A DNA stretch of 64,000 bases from positions 7,957,606 to 8,021,605 of the forward strand of contig NC_063181.1 of assembly GCF_023159225.1 (NCBI RefSeq), given 5' to 3'. Below are positions 36,422-47,796 of this stretch, one piece after another; the stretch's first letter is position 1; every line of letters begins with the position of its first letter. Under the pieces are notes generated by a model. That model was not told the DNA's origin. It made no database searches and saw nothing but the letters and a program-made list of their open reading frames with translations. The DNA is from Perognathus longimembris pacificus. Lineage: Eukaryota > Chordata > Mammalia > Rodentia > Heteromyidae. The position numbers and the translations under genes are program-made.

Positions 36422-36905
36422 GTGTCGGGGTCTTTAGCCCCCAGCGCTCTCCTGACCTGTGGGAGAGATGGGGAAGCTCGCCCCCACCGGGGTGGGCCAA
36501 GAAAGGAGAAGGGTCCACGGACCGTCCGCACCCAGCCCCCCCTCACTGGAGGACAATCAGACGCGTCCGTGAGAATGTCTGGTGCACATCTCGCTTTATT
36601 GAAAGAAGTTCCGCTCTTAAATAGCGGCAGGAAAGGGAGGGGTGTACGCGTACCTATCTTGGGACTGTGAAGGGAGGCCTGAGCTGTCCGTCAAGGGTGG
36701 AGAGCCGAGGGACCAATCCTAAGAGGCGGCCTAACTCTACGTCACAGCCCACAGGACCGCCTCCGGGTTCACCACCAGGCGCCATCTTGGCCACACGTGG
36801 TCCCGAGGCTGGGAGGCGGGGCAGGCTGGGAGGCGTAACAGACACACGTGACCCCAGGGCTGGGGAACAGGCGGGGCCAGCTGGGACTTCCTCTTTCTGA
36901 CACAA
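36422..36905 (-). mobile_element. Third LTR in the spacer
   Basis: On the minus strand a CGTGTGGCCAAGATGGCG-like U3, TATTTAAGAGCGG, and AATAAAGCGAG are in LTR order, ending ACCCCGACA. The family differs from the LTRs at 34302 and 37965. Ends approximate. Confidence 0.55.
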
Positions 36906-37964
36906 GGCATCCGGGCACGCCCCACCTATGAGGACTTCAGAAGGGGGTCAAGGCGTTCCTTGATCGCCCCAGCCTTAGAGAGCTCTGCTGCGTCCAGCTT
37001 CTCTCTGTCTCAGGCCTACAGACGGTGCACCTTTCAGATTCACACGGGCCCACTCAGTGCTTTCCATTGCACTTTTACACAGGCGGGCCTACCCAGTCCG
37101 GCCCCAGATAGTGCACTTCCCAGCACACTTTTTACAGACGGGCCTGTCGGGCTCGGGTCGCCTTCCCTGGCGTGGGGATCAAGGCTCAGCTACGTTTCTC
37201 ACCACTCCCTTTCTCACCCTCTCTCCTGGTCACCCGGCCGGCAGGTAAGGCCAGGATGGGGCGGGGAAGCCAGCACTGACCTCACGTGCACGCGGTCGGC
37301 CGAGAACGCTTACCCACCTCCTACCAGAAAAGAAAGCCAGGCATACGCGAGTCTCGGAGAAGCTTCCAGAGCTATCTGATTTATTAAGGCGGGGGTAAAG
37401 GGAAGTGATAGGGAGGGAAGGTGATCGACCAGGACGCCGATAGGCTGGGAGCTTATCACATGACCCCCTCATGAGCTAACGTCACTCAAAGCGCCAGGGA
37501 GAGACTGGGGGGCGCCGGGGCTGGCGAGAAAGTTGGGGGCTGGGTGCAAAGCCGGTTCTTCTGGTTCCAGACCCAGAGAATCTTAGCCTGCTTCCGCATT
37601 CCCCCAGGGCTGGGGGGGAAGGGCGGCGTCTCGGGTATGCTCTCCAATGCCCTTCACCCTGAAGTCCATAAAGCTGGACCCCAACACGGGCCCACTCAGG
37701 TGGCCCCACAGATGGCCTTTGCAGATGGTGCACATTCCAGTGCACCTTTCAGATGGGCCCCCAGCCGGCCCCCAGATGGCCTACAGACACAGACACAGAC
37801 ACGGATACAGACACAGACACAGACACAGACACAGACACAGACACAGATTGGTCCACCAAGGTCAGACATACACACCTACACCTCCAGGGGTTTCTTTTCT
37901 TCACCAGGGCGTCTTCCCCCAAAAAACAAGGTGGTTAAGGACTCTCCCTGGCTCATGCACCAAA
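36906..37964 (-). mobile_element. Retroviral leader/internal remnant with LTR-like piece
   Basis: A GC-rich stretch with repeated motifs such as GATGGTGCAC and ACGGGCCCACTCAG. A further AATAAATC poly(A)-like LTR piece is near 37385. An 18-base site at 37945-37962, two bases before the LTR at 37965, starts TGGTGCAT on the minus strand and resembles a tRNA-Gly primer-binding site. A perfect (ACAGAC)n tract lies at 37789-37848. No open viral gene was recognised. Confidence 0.5.
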
Positions 37965-38605
37965 TGTACTGGGGTCCCCGCAAGGGAGGGGACCACAATG
38001 TAATGGGGTCCGAGGGTGGGGGATCCCCCATCCCTCCAAGAGTTCACCACTCAGAGACAGTCTCGAGTAAAAAGATGGATTTATTGGGGAAGTAAAAAGT
38101 ATACTGACCTGCCAGGGTCACGGCCCAGACTCGGGAGCTGGAACCGCGCGACGCAGGCCACACTCAGGGTCTGGTTATAAAGGCAAACACCACATGGTCA
38201 AGCCTGCCACACGCAGGTGGCCAGTGAGGGTACAACATTGACAGAGCATGCCAGGCCACACGCAGGTGGCCAATGAGGTTACAGTCTGCCTCATAGCAAC
38301 TGTCTGAACCAACCTATCATTCTAGTTAGAAATTGGCGCGTGGATTTGGCGGGGCTCACATGAGGCAGGTGGATAGGCCTCCTCAGGGGAGGGCACAGGT
38401 TCAACCTTCAGCGTTCCACTACAGAGGTAGTCAAGCAGTTTACACAATCTTATCTCAGCGAAGGGGAACTTCCCTGGATAGGGCGGGGAAGATCTTAGTG
38501 AAGATGGAGCCGGCTTCTGCTCTCTTTAACTAATCTGAGATGAGTCAACCTGACACCACTCAACAGCCAATGATGGCGCTGGCCAGATCTGACCTCCAAA
38601 TTACA
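37965..38605 (-). mobile_element. 5' LTR of a partial endogenous retrovirus
   Basis: On the minus strand begins TGTAATTTGGAGGTCAGATC and ends GGACCCCAGTACA, with TTATAACCAG-like TATA region and CAATAAATCC poly(A) signal, followed by the primer-binding-like site. No matching 3' LTR is present to the left in this orientation, so the provirus is incomplete. The end is also found truncated at 10235. Confidence 0.72.
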
Positions 38606-38657
38606 AAATACACTTAGGTAACTGAGAAATGAAGTATTTAGTCACACTAAACTAAAG

Positions 38658-38873
38658 GCGTTTTTTTTTTTTTTTTTTCTTTTGCCAGTCCTGGGCCTTG
38701 GACTCAGGGCCTGAGCACTGTCCCTGGCTTCTTTTTGCTCAAGGCTAGCACTCTGCCACTTGAGCCACAGCGCCACTTCTGGCCATTTTCTACATATGTG
38801 GTGCTGGGGAATTGAACCCAGGGCTTCATGTATACGAGCCAAGCACTCTTGCCACTAGGCCATATTCCCAGCC
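38658..38873 (-). repeat. IDL-Geo SINE in the spacer
   Basis: Flanked by AAACTAAAG at about 38648 and 38876. Complete dimer with long poly-T on the plus strand. Confidence 0.92.
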
Positions 38874-39289
38874 CTAAACTAAAGACTTTTTGAAAGTAGA
38901 ATCCATGATGAGTTGCTTTGAAAGGTCTGAAATCTCAGCCTTGTTAGGTAAACGGGCCTTTTATTAAAGTAACACTAAGAAACTAGACACATAGACTAAA
39001 ACCAGCACATTTGAAACACAATTTCAAACTTGCAATGATAGTTTGTCAGTGTGTTTACATTGTCTTTTCTTTATCTGGATTGTGAAAGGTAGCACTTTTT
39101 GAGTTGAAGTAATTCTATACTTAAATTATACTTAAATTCTATAGTTAAATACTAGTCTTTATGCCACCACTGACTGTGACCACAATCAACCTGTAACGTT
39201 TTCAAGACTACTGTACTTCCTAATATGTAGGGTGTGGTACACTAGATGTTATGAGTCATTAGCTTGAACAAGCATTTGAGGGAGGAGAT

Positions 39290-39768
39290 TAGAGATAAGA
39301 TGTATTAGCAAGAAGTAAGACCATGTCATTCATGACAGCCCAATTTATCAGAATGACATGACCCTAAAAACAAAAGTGTATACCTATTAGCAGAACTTCA
39401 AAATGAAGAAAAACTGGCAGAATTCAGGAGAGAAATAGACAAATTTACCATCACAGAGCTTTTCTGAGTGCTCGGAAGCTTGGCAAGGATAAGGATAAGG
39501 GGAGGCAGTGGGTGAGTGGAGAGAGGAAGGATGGGTGGCCACAGTCACCATACACGATGCACGTGTGTGAAAATGGAGCTAGGAGACGTACGTGGGGATG
39601 GGTGGGTGGAGTGATAGGATGATGCTGATCAGATGTATTCAGAAATGGACTTGTTGAACTGACACCCCGACCGCCATGTAAAGATGATAAAGATGCACTG
39701 TACACATACATTGCATTATGAATTCAAACCCCTTTGTACAACTAAAGAAAATAAAGCATTTGAACAAC
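39290..39768 (+). mobile_element. L1 3' end fragment
   Basis: 39390-39450 resembles the AGAAATAGACAA stretch of L1 ORF2, followed by a G-rich purine tract typical of L1 3' UTRs and an end CCCCTTTGTACAACT...AATAAAGCA. Broken and short; no open frame. Confidence 0.5.
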
Positions 39769-39782
39769 TTCTACCCCCATTT

Positions 39783-39976
39783 TCCCCCAGGGCCTGGGCC
39801 TTGGGCACTGTCTCTGAGCATTTTTGTTCTACTACTTTGAGCCATGGCACTTCTGGTTTTCAGGTGGTTAATTGAGGATAAGAGTCTTCTGGCCTTTCCT
39901 GTCTGAGCTGGCTTTGAACTGTGATCCTCAGTTCTCAGCCTCCTGAGGAGGATAATAGGCGTGAGCCAGCGCCCAG
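39783..39976 (-). repeat. B1-Geo SINE at the inner edge of the right arm
   Basis: Minus-strand Geo then 7SL-like half, flanked by imperfect TGAACAACTT / TCAACAACTT. Homology to the left arm starts just to its right. Confidence 0.8.
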
Positions 39977-40601
39977 CACGTTTCAACAACTTTTGAGGAC
40001 CAGTCAATAGAAAAACTAGCCAAATAAAAAGACTTTTTAAAATAGCCAGAAATAATAGATTATCAGAAAAAATAACCATCTTCACTTAGTATACATTTAT
40101 GTAAGGAATGTGCATTCTATCTCTTTGAGCCTGCACTCTCCTTTACCTTTTTCCACTCAAGGTTGGAGCTCTACTGCTTGGGCCACATCTCCACTTCCGT
40201 CCTTTGGGTGGTTCATTGGAAATAGTCTTAGGGACTTTTCTGTCTGGTGTGGCTTTGAACTGCAATCCTCAGATCTCAGCTTCCTGAGTAACCAAGATTA
40301 CAGGTGTGAGCCACCGGCCCCTGACCACAGTATCTACCGAGTGAATGATTACCAAAAACCTTCATAGAGACACATACACCCCAAATAAAAACATCACCTC
40401 TTAAGTGTAGGTGATAATGGTAAATTCTATGAAACACGTACACAAGTATTACTGATTTTGTACAACTCTCCAGAAAATGGAATTTATTTAACAAAAGTCT
40501 GTATAACGGTAATATATGGACTGTACAGAGATATTACAGAAAAAGAAAATCATAGGCCAAAGTCTGGTGAATATAGACACACAATATTAAGAACTGAATA
40601 C

Positions 40602-41253
40602 TGTTAGGTTTTTAAAGTAGGTATCCGGTAAAGGAGAATGCCATGCGGTATTCAGGCAGGAAAGAAAGTTTCTCACCGAACTGCTGGCCTGTGGCCAAGG
40701 TGATCCATGGCGAGAGAGAGAGAGGGAGAGGGAGAGGGAGAGGGAGAGGGAGAGGGGAGAGGGAGAGGGAGAGGGAGAGGGAGAGGGAGAGGGAGAGGGA
40801 GAGGGAGAGGGAGAGGGAGAGGGAGAGGGAGAGGGAGAGGGAGAGGGAGAGGGAGAGGGAGAGGGAGAGGGAGAGGGAGAGGGAGAGGAGAGGGAGAGGG
40901 AGAGGGAGAGGGAGAGGGAGAGGGAGAGGGAGAGGGAGAGGGAGAGGGAGAGGGAGAGGGAGAGGGAGAGGGAGAGGGAGAGGGAGAGGGAGAGGGAGAG
41001 GGAGAGGGAGAGGGAGAGGGAGAGGGAGAGGGAGAGGGAGAGGGAGAGGGAGAGGGAGAGGGAGAGGGAGACCCCCACCCAGCCCTGCCTTATATCTAGG
41101 GCAGGGGCAAGGGGTGTGGCCAGGTGGATTAGGATGTGACCTCAAGGAAAGGGGAGGTAACTTCATCCAGGTCTGCAGGTTACCCAGGTAACTGGGTGGA
41201 GACTTAATGAGGTGGGGGCAGCTACATGGAGCCCTCAGGGAGAGGACCTTACA
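40602..41253 (-). mobile_element. Solo LTR in right arm only, with 5-bp target-site duplication
   Basis: Begins TGTAAGGT on the minus strand and ends ACCTAACA, flanked by AATAC at 40597-40601 and 41254-41258. The left arm at about 32518 has a single uninterrupted GAATAC site. TATA-like AGATATAAGGC lies upstream of a very long GGGAGA array. A relative lacking the array is at 48309-48650. Confidence 0.9.
40713..41070 (+). repeat. (GGGAGA)n hexanucleotide array inside the LTR
   Basis: About 355 bp of nearly perfect GAGAGG-type hexamers with two single-unit slips near 40755 and 40888. It lies downstream of the LTR TATA region. Long open frames here are repeat artefacts. Confidence 0.97.
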
Positions 41254-43490
41254 AATACCATCTGGGTGGTAGTGAGTAATATTTATAATCCTAGCTGCTC
41301 AGGAGGCTGGGATCTGAGAATTGTGGTTTGAAGCCCACCTTGGGCAGAAAAGTCTATGAGACTCTTATCCCCAACTAACCACCAAAAAAGTAAGTGGAGC
41401 TGTGGCTCAAATGATAGAGCCCTAGCCTTGAGCAAAGCCCTAGCTTTGGACAGCATCCAGTCCTTGAGTTCAAGTCCCTAGACCACAGAAATAAAAAAAA
41501 GAAAAAGAGGAAGGAAAGGAGGGAGGGAGGAAGGGAGGGAGGGAGGAAGGAAGGAAGGAAGGAAGGAAGGAAGGAAAGTTTGCCAGCCAAACCAAATCCA
41601 ACATTATGAAAGAAAATAATCCAGTATGACAAGTGAAATATAGCCTAAGAATTCATTTAATATTTGAAGGTCAAATTTATTATTTTAATAGCACACAGGA
41701 AAAGGAAAATCCATACAATATTTTGACAAATTTTAACCAGCTTTCTTGGTAAGAATTCTTAGCAAACTAGAAATGAAACCAGAAATTTAATCTGATAAAG
41801 CTTGCTTGAGGAAAAACTACTATGAACTTTGTATCCAATTGTCATATTTTCCTCCTAAGGTCAAGAGTCAGATAAGCATTCTGCTTTGCCCACCTTGCCA
41901 GTCCTAGGGCTTGGACTTTGGCTTCCTTTTGCTCAGGGCTAGCACTCTACCTCTTGAGCCACATTCCCGGCCTCTGTTTTGTCTCTGCTACATGGAAATA
42001 CAATGCAGTTTAGTGCACTGTTTGTTTTTTCTCTTGTTTATATTTAGTTGTTTTGTATATTGTTTAAAATTCTGTATGTAAACTATGGTTTTTTTAAGTA
42101 ACAACAGTGAAGGATTTCTGAGCAAGACACACTTTGTAAATAAATTTCATTCAATTCTACTAATCAGAAGTATTGAGGGGTGTCTTTACAAAACTGCAAA
42201 CATTTGCAAATCTATCTTGAAGCTTGAGAGAATCTAAATACATCCATTTGATGATCTGGAAGGCTCAATATGGTGAAGATGTTAATTCCTCCCAAGGATT
42301 TCTACATTTCACACAATCCCAATGAAAAATCCCAGGAGGACCCGTGCCAGAGGTTCACACCTATAATCCCAGCTACTCAGAAGGCTGAGATCTGAGGACT
42401 GCAGGTTAGATGACAGCCCAGCAGGGAAGCCCAAGACATGAGACTCTTATCTCCCCCAAACCGGAAGTGGAGGTGTGGCACCAGGGGTTGAGAGCCAGCT
42501 TTGAGGGGGAGAACTAAAATGGACACCCCGGGAGCTCAAGCCCCAGTACTGGCACCCTATATATGAACAACCCAATAGGCGTTTACAATTTGAACACAAT
42601 ACAATATTCTTGATAAGAAATGAATTGTATATGGAAATACAAACTACAGGAAAGGAGTGAAGGGCCCTAACTGCCTACTTCAATAATGACTATCAATCTC
42701 CAGAAACCTGGGGGTGGGGGGGACTTGGAGAAGATGCACGGGACTGGGCCAGGTGCTGACAGGGACCACAGGGCCAGGGAGGACAGCAGGAAGGTTGGGG
42801 GGGGGGGTGCAGAGGAGAGAGTGGTGTTTGGATTTTTCTTCCCCTTTTTCAGCACTGTGACAAGAACTGGGTAATGTGTTGGAAGAAAAGTGTGAACCCT
42901 AACCTGGCCCCCTGTGCACATGGGATGTGTGTGACTTGTGGACCTGCATGCTGTGGTTGGCATCCCTTCCTGGGGGCCCCTCCCCTCCCCTTCTTGGGCT
43001 CGCCCTAGCCCCACCCCTTCCTAGTGCCCATTCCCCCCTCCTTTGTCATCAACCCAGGGCCTTCTCGGGAGGGGCCCAGCAAGAGCCAGGGCTGTGTGCC
43101 TTGATCCTCCGCCCAAGTCCATCGGGATCAGCCCCTGGTAGAGCGCCAGCAAACCCCGGCATCGCCAAAACATGAAGTAATAGAGCTGCAAGAAAAAGAG
43201 CCCTCAGAAAACGGGGGTTTTCTTGTGAAGACTCCACTGGCAATCTGTGTGAAGATGACGCCGACCCCAGGGCGTGGGCGACCCACAGGGCTCGGGGAAG
43301 GCCCTCTGATGGTCCTTCCAGCGACTGGCCAACCTGGCAGGGTAAGGAGGAAGGGGATGGCTCCGCTGAGATCAGAGCCTCTTCTTCCTTGGAAGCGGCT
43401 CCACTGAGATCAGAGCCTCTTCTTCCCTGGAGGAGGCGTCCTAGCAAAGTCTGGCCACTGCCAGCCCAGCCAAGAGGACAACAGGGGTGG
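41254..43490. other. Right-arm counterpart of 30.0-32.5 kb
   Basis: Contains a plus-strand B1-Geo (about 41270-41500), a (GGAA)n tract (41512-41578), an empty SINE site near 42010, and a B1-Geo at 42335-42560. No gene recognised. Confidence 0.6.
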
Positions 43491-43737
43491 GTGTTTGAAA
43501 GAGGCAGGAAGGCCATTCAAGGGTTTTTGGTGTGGCATGTGTGTGTGCATGTGTGCTAAGATGTGTGCTCCTGGTTGCCTTGCTTTTCCTCCTCCTCCTC
43601 ACAATCTGGCGCTCTACCACTTGAACCACAAATCCACCTCTGGAATTTTGCTGATCAGCACTAAGAGTCTGGGGCTTCCCGGTAGGGTCTGACCTCAGAT
43701 CTGCTTCCTGAGTAGCTGGGGCGACGGGTGTGATCCT

Positions 43738-43920
43738 GTGGATGGATGGATGGATGGATGGATGGATGGATGGATGGATAAATGTATGTATGGGTGGATG
43801 GATGGATGGATGGATGGATGAATGGATGGATGTATAAATGTATGTACGTGTGGATGGATGGATGGATGGATGGATGGATGAATGTATAAATGTATGTATG
43901 TGTGGATGTGTGGATGTGTG
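43738..43920 (+). repeat. (GGAT)n tetranucleotide repeat
   Basis: Long GGAT/TGTA repeat in copy 1 of the tandem duplication. It runs directly into the exon-1 remnant, so the promoter and the exon's 5' end are missing here. Confidence 0.95.
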
Positions 43921-43922
43921 GA

Positions 43923-43953
43923 CTTGGTCTCGGTCGCCTCCACCCCGCTGCTG
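43923..43953 (+). pseudogene. Receptor exon-1 remnant, promoter-less
   Basis: Codons for VSVASTPLL and the gtgagt donor are identical to exon 1 of the right receptor (49197-49223), followed by matching intron 1. Start codon, 5' part of the signal peptide and TATA region are replaced by the GGAT repeat. It cannot start translation as it stands. Confidence 0.88.
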
Positions 43954-44284
43954 GTGAGTCTGGCTCGGGAGCGGCCCCGCCGCCGTGGGGGGCGCGAGGC
44001 GAGCGCGGAGCGGGGACCGGGAAGCGCTGGGCCGGCGGTGCCCGCGACCGCCAGGCATGTCCGCGCAGCGCGGAGGGAGACGGCCGTCGAAGGGTGCCCG
44101 GGGGGGGGGGGGGGAGGGAGAACAGCCTAGCGGACAAGACGAGGGGCGCAGGGGCTGGGGGCACCCTGACACCCCGGCCTGTGCGCTGGCTCCCCGCCTG
44201 GCCGCGGATTTCACAGCCTCCCCTCCCCCCTGGCCAGTCCTCCCTGCAGGGGAGGCCCCGTGGTGGCGGGGAGCGTGAAGGGCC

Positions 44285-44285
44285 C

Positions 44286-44330
<45 letters not shown>

Positions 44331-44334
44331 CGCC
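44285..44334 (+). repeat. (TG)n(CG)n dinucleotide tract
   Basis: Counterpart of the (CA)n tract at 28640-28700; alternating purine-pyrimidine with a GCGCGCGCGC end. Confidence 0.95.
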
Positions 44335-44465
44335 ATGCACCTCCACGGAAGGCTTCTTGCGTTTTGTAAAGTGGAGAGAGATAGGGGGTCCTGGCCTCTC
44401 CTCCCGACAAGATTTGGACATCCATCTATCCAGCCACCCACCTATCCATCCATCCACCCACCCAC

Positions 44466-44523
44466 CCCTCCCTCCCTCCCTCCCTCCCTCCCTCCCTCCC
44501 TCCCTCCCTCCCTCCCTCCCTCC
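44466..44523 (+). repeat. (CCCT)n tract
   Basis: Perfect CCCT repeats, longer than the left-arm counterpart at 28496-28515. Confidence 0.95.
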
Positions 44524-44783
44524 AGAGCTCAGCTTGGTTTGTTGGTTTTTCTTTTTTTTGCCATGACTGGGGCGAACCTGGCCCCTGGTGTGCTTGCTTT
44601 GTCACTCAGGATCCGTGCCCCACGTCCTCTGGCTGTTTGCTAGTTGCTTTGAGGTCCCAGTCACCTGGAGGACTTGTCTATCCAGCTGGCTTTGAGCGGG
44701 AACTTTACATTTTGTCATTAGAGAGGTGAGCCACCAACACCTTGGCTAGGTTTTATTTTTGTCTCTTTAAAAAAAATTAACCA

Positions 44784-44983
44784 GGGCTGGGGATATGGCC
44801 TAGTGGCAAGAGTGCTTGCCTCGTATACTTGAAGCCCTGGGTTCGATTCCCCAGCACCACATATACAGAAAATGGCCAGAAGTGGCGCTGTGGCTCAAGT
44901 GGCAGAGTGCTAGCCTTGAGCAAAAAGAAGCCAGGGACAGTGCTCAGGCCCTGAGTCCAAGCCCCAGGACTGGCAAAAAAGAA
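44784..44983 (+). repeat. IDL-Geo SINE in copy 1 only
   Basis: Flanked by AATTAACCAG. The sister copy at about 50090 in the same arm has the empty site, so this insertion is later than the tandem duplication. Confidence 0.92.
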
Positions 44984-45079
44984 AAAAAAAAATTAACCAG
45001 TGAATTGTACTCATAAATTGACATGTTGAATGGACAATTAAAACTTTCTCAAAAAACTTTTCAAACTCCTTCCCCCCCC

Positions 45080-46950
45080 CCCATCAGTTCCTGGTGTCCC
45101 AGGTATAAGGGAGACGACAGCAAAGGAGAGAAAGGCAAAGTAGAGGTAGAGATGCCAGGCTTTTACTTAAGTTTTAGATCCAAGGAATGTGTCAGTGGTG
45201 TTTTGGTTTCGTTTTGTTTTTTTCCAGTTCTGGGCCTTGAACTCAGGGCCTGAGCACTGTCCCTGGCTTCTTTTTGCTCAAGGCTAGCACTCTGCCTCTT
45301 GAGCCACAGCGCCGCTTCTGGCCATTTTCTATGTATGTGGTACTGAGGAATCGAACCCAGGTCTTCATGCATGCTAGGCAAGCACTCTACCACTAGGCTA
45401 CATTCCCAGACCTGCATTCAATTTTTAGACCTTTTGTTTTAACAACTCAATTCAGGACACCATTAGTATAATATAACCTCAGTAGTTATGGAGTTACTTT
45501 TTAAATTATCTGTGAGTCAGCAACTGCCAGTGACTCACACCTGCAATCCTCCTACTCAGGAGGTTGACAGCTGATGACTGTGGTTCAAAGCTAGCCCAAG
45601 AAAGTCCATGAGACTTTTATCTGCAATTCATCAGCAAAGCCAGAAGTAGAGCAGTGGTGAAAGTGGTAGAACATCAGCCTTAACCAAACAAAAGCCCAGG
45701 GACAGCTCCCAGGTTCTGAGTTCAAGCCCAAGTATCACACAAAACAAGTACACAAAATAGGATCAGAAAACTGTTCCAACATCAAGGACTAGAGTCATCC
45801 AAACAGGATTTCAGTTTTATCCCAAGATTGTACATTTTCATTGAATTCCTCTTCCATACCAGACATTGTATTTATGCTGTTCAGCGATGTGTTGAGTTTT
45901 CTCATTTGTTATCCTGTTTTAATTAATTCAGATGTTTATACATTGCTTTCTTATTATTTTATCATATTATTTTACTGAATTTGTTGTTTGAACTTTCTTC
46001 TTCTTTGCCATCACAGACGTGCTTGATTGTGGGATTGTTGACTTTTGGGGGAGACACAATGCTTTGTTTAATATTTTTATTTTTTAATTCTATCAGCTTT
46101 ATTTGAGTAGACAGGGGCTCCTGCATTGAGCAGCTTCACGCCACACGTGGCTCAAGTTCCACACGGGAAACACAAGAGGGTGGTTTTTTTTTCTTTTTAA
46201 ATGGGAGAGACACAGAAGTGACAGAGAGAAACTACAAAGCTTATCTTGTTTGAAAGACATTTCCCCTAAAGAACAGGTACTTGCACAAAGGTGCTAAGCA
46301 AACGTTAAAATTCGACATGAGAAAATACATGATTCGACTTTTACTCATAAAACGATCCGTGTATGCCCGACTCTGCATGTGCAGTTACACATACGGCCGT
46401 AAGTGTGCACGCATCCCTCCCCTTCTTTCTTAACATAAACTAAATTCATTGCCAAAGAACACTTAGCCTTATTATGGTTAATGTACCTTCCTCTTCGTTT
46501 TGTGTTTTATTTGCTGGTTGTGGAGCTTGAACTCAGGGCCAGGACACTGTCCCTTTGCCTTTTCTGCTCAGGGGTAGCATTCTGCTACTTGAGCTACCGC
46601 TGTACTTCTGGCTTTTTGCTGGTTAAATTAGAGATAAGGGTCTCCCTGCGGACTTTTCCTGCCTAGGCTGGGTTCAAACCGGGAGCCTGGGCTTCTTAGC
46701 CTCCTGAGTAGCTAGGGGTAACTGTGTGAATCACGGCGCCCGATTAGAACAGGCGTCTTAGAACCTGGATATTCCTTGGTTGTCTATGGATCAGATACAA
46801 GACACAGCAGTTCCTGCAGCCCTACTTCAGTCATAGGGGGAAACTATTTACAAGCAGGTGGGGTGCCCATAAACGACCTCAAGGTCAATGACAGTGAAGA
46901 GACGGAGGGATCAGCACATGTGACTAATGTCATGGAGGCCAGACCCTGGT
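45080..46950. other. Insertion of undetermined origin in copy 1
   Basis: Starts at a poly-C tract and ends where GAAGGAAAGGTCTG homology resumes. Contains a minus-strand IDL-Geo (45205-45412), a plus B1-Geo (45520-45750), a minus B1-Geo (46490-46745) and about 700 bp of AT-rich unassigned sequence. The other two copies of this site lack it. Confidence 0.65.
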
Positions 46951-47796
46951 AAAAGCTGAAGGAAAGGTCTGTCCTGGGGGGGAGGGACACAAGTGAACCC
47001 CAGAGGCACTGGAATGCGCTGGGGGGTTCTGCCATCTTATCACTGGTGAGGGCAGGGTGGGGACTGGCAATCTGGTGACCAGAAGAAGACTTGTGGTTTT
47101 GTGGGCAGAAATGAGTCGTCAGGCCTTCCAGTCAGTGCACACAAACAAGGATCACTCTCTTGATTACTTTTCCTAGAACGAGCCCAGGCCACCCTGAGAA
47201 CTTGCCTCAAACCCAAAACTAAAGAAAAATAAAGAACCAAATGCAGCAGTTCACACCTGGAATCTTAGCTACCCGGAGGCAACATCTGAGGATGGTGTGA
47301 AGCCAGCCTGGGCAGTAAAGTCCATGAGACTTGTATCTCCCACTAACTACCAAAAAGCTAGATATGGCACTGTGGCTCAAGTGGTAGAGGGCAAGCTTTG
47401 AGCAAAAAGAAGCCAGGGACAGTGCTCAGGCCCTGAGTTCAAGCCCCAGGAAGGAAGGCCGTGCAAGGGTTTTTGTGGTGCTGCAGGTGTGTGTGCGGGC
47501 CTGGGTGTGCATGTGTGCTAAGATGTGTGCTCTCGACTGCCTTGGTTTTCCTCCTTCTCACAATCTGGCACCCTACCACTTTAGCCACAGATCCACTTGT
47601 TGAACTTTGCTGACCAGTGCCAAGAGTCTGGGCCTTCCCTGTAGGGCTGACCTCAGATCCTGAGCCATAGATCTGATTCCTGAGTAGCTGGGCGACAGGT
47701 GTAATCATGTTGAAAATCGTCACTACGAAGGTGATGGTGTACAGAGTGGTTACAGTTACACGAGTTGTTTAAAAGATGTAATTGACATGTGTTATT

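Noticed and set aside
37789..37848. Regular ACAGAC repeats as a possible CRISPR-like array
   Set aside because: Perfect short tandem without spacers, in a mammalian genome, inside retroviral leader sequence.
33599..38605. Search for retroviral genes between the LTRs
   Set aside because: No open frame of useful length or recognisable retroviral protein motif was seen; only LTRs and leader-like sequence are supported.
40643..41191. Open frames of 130-184 codons on both strands (Arg-Gly, Glu-Gly, Leu-Pro or Leu-Ser repeats)
   Set aside because: They are translations of the GGGAGA array; a hexanucleotide repeat without stops is open in every frame.
43441..44457. 338-codon minus-strand open frame
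   Set aside because: It combines the antisense of the exon-1 remnant with the GGAT repeat (His-Pro-Ser-Ile runs) and has no conserved counterpart in copy 2 or the left arm.
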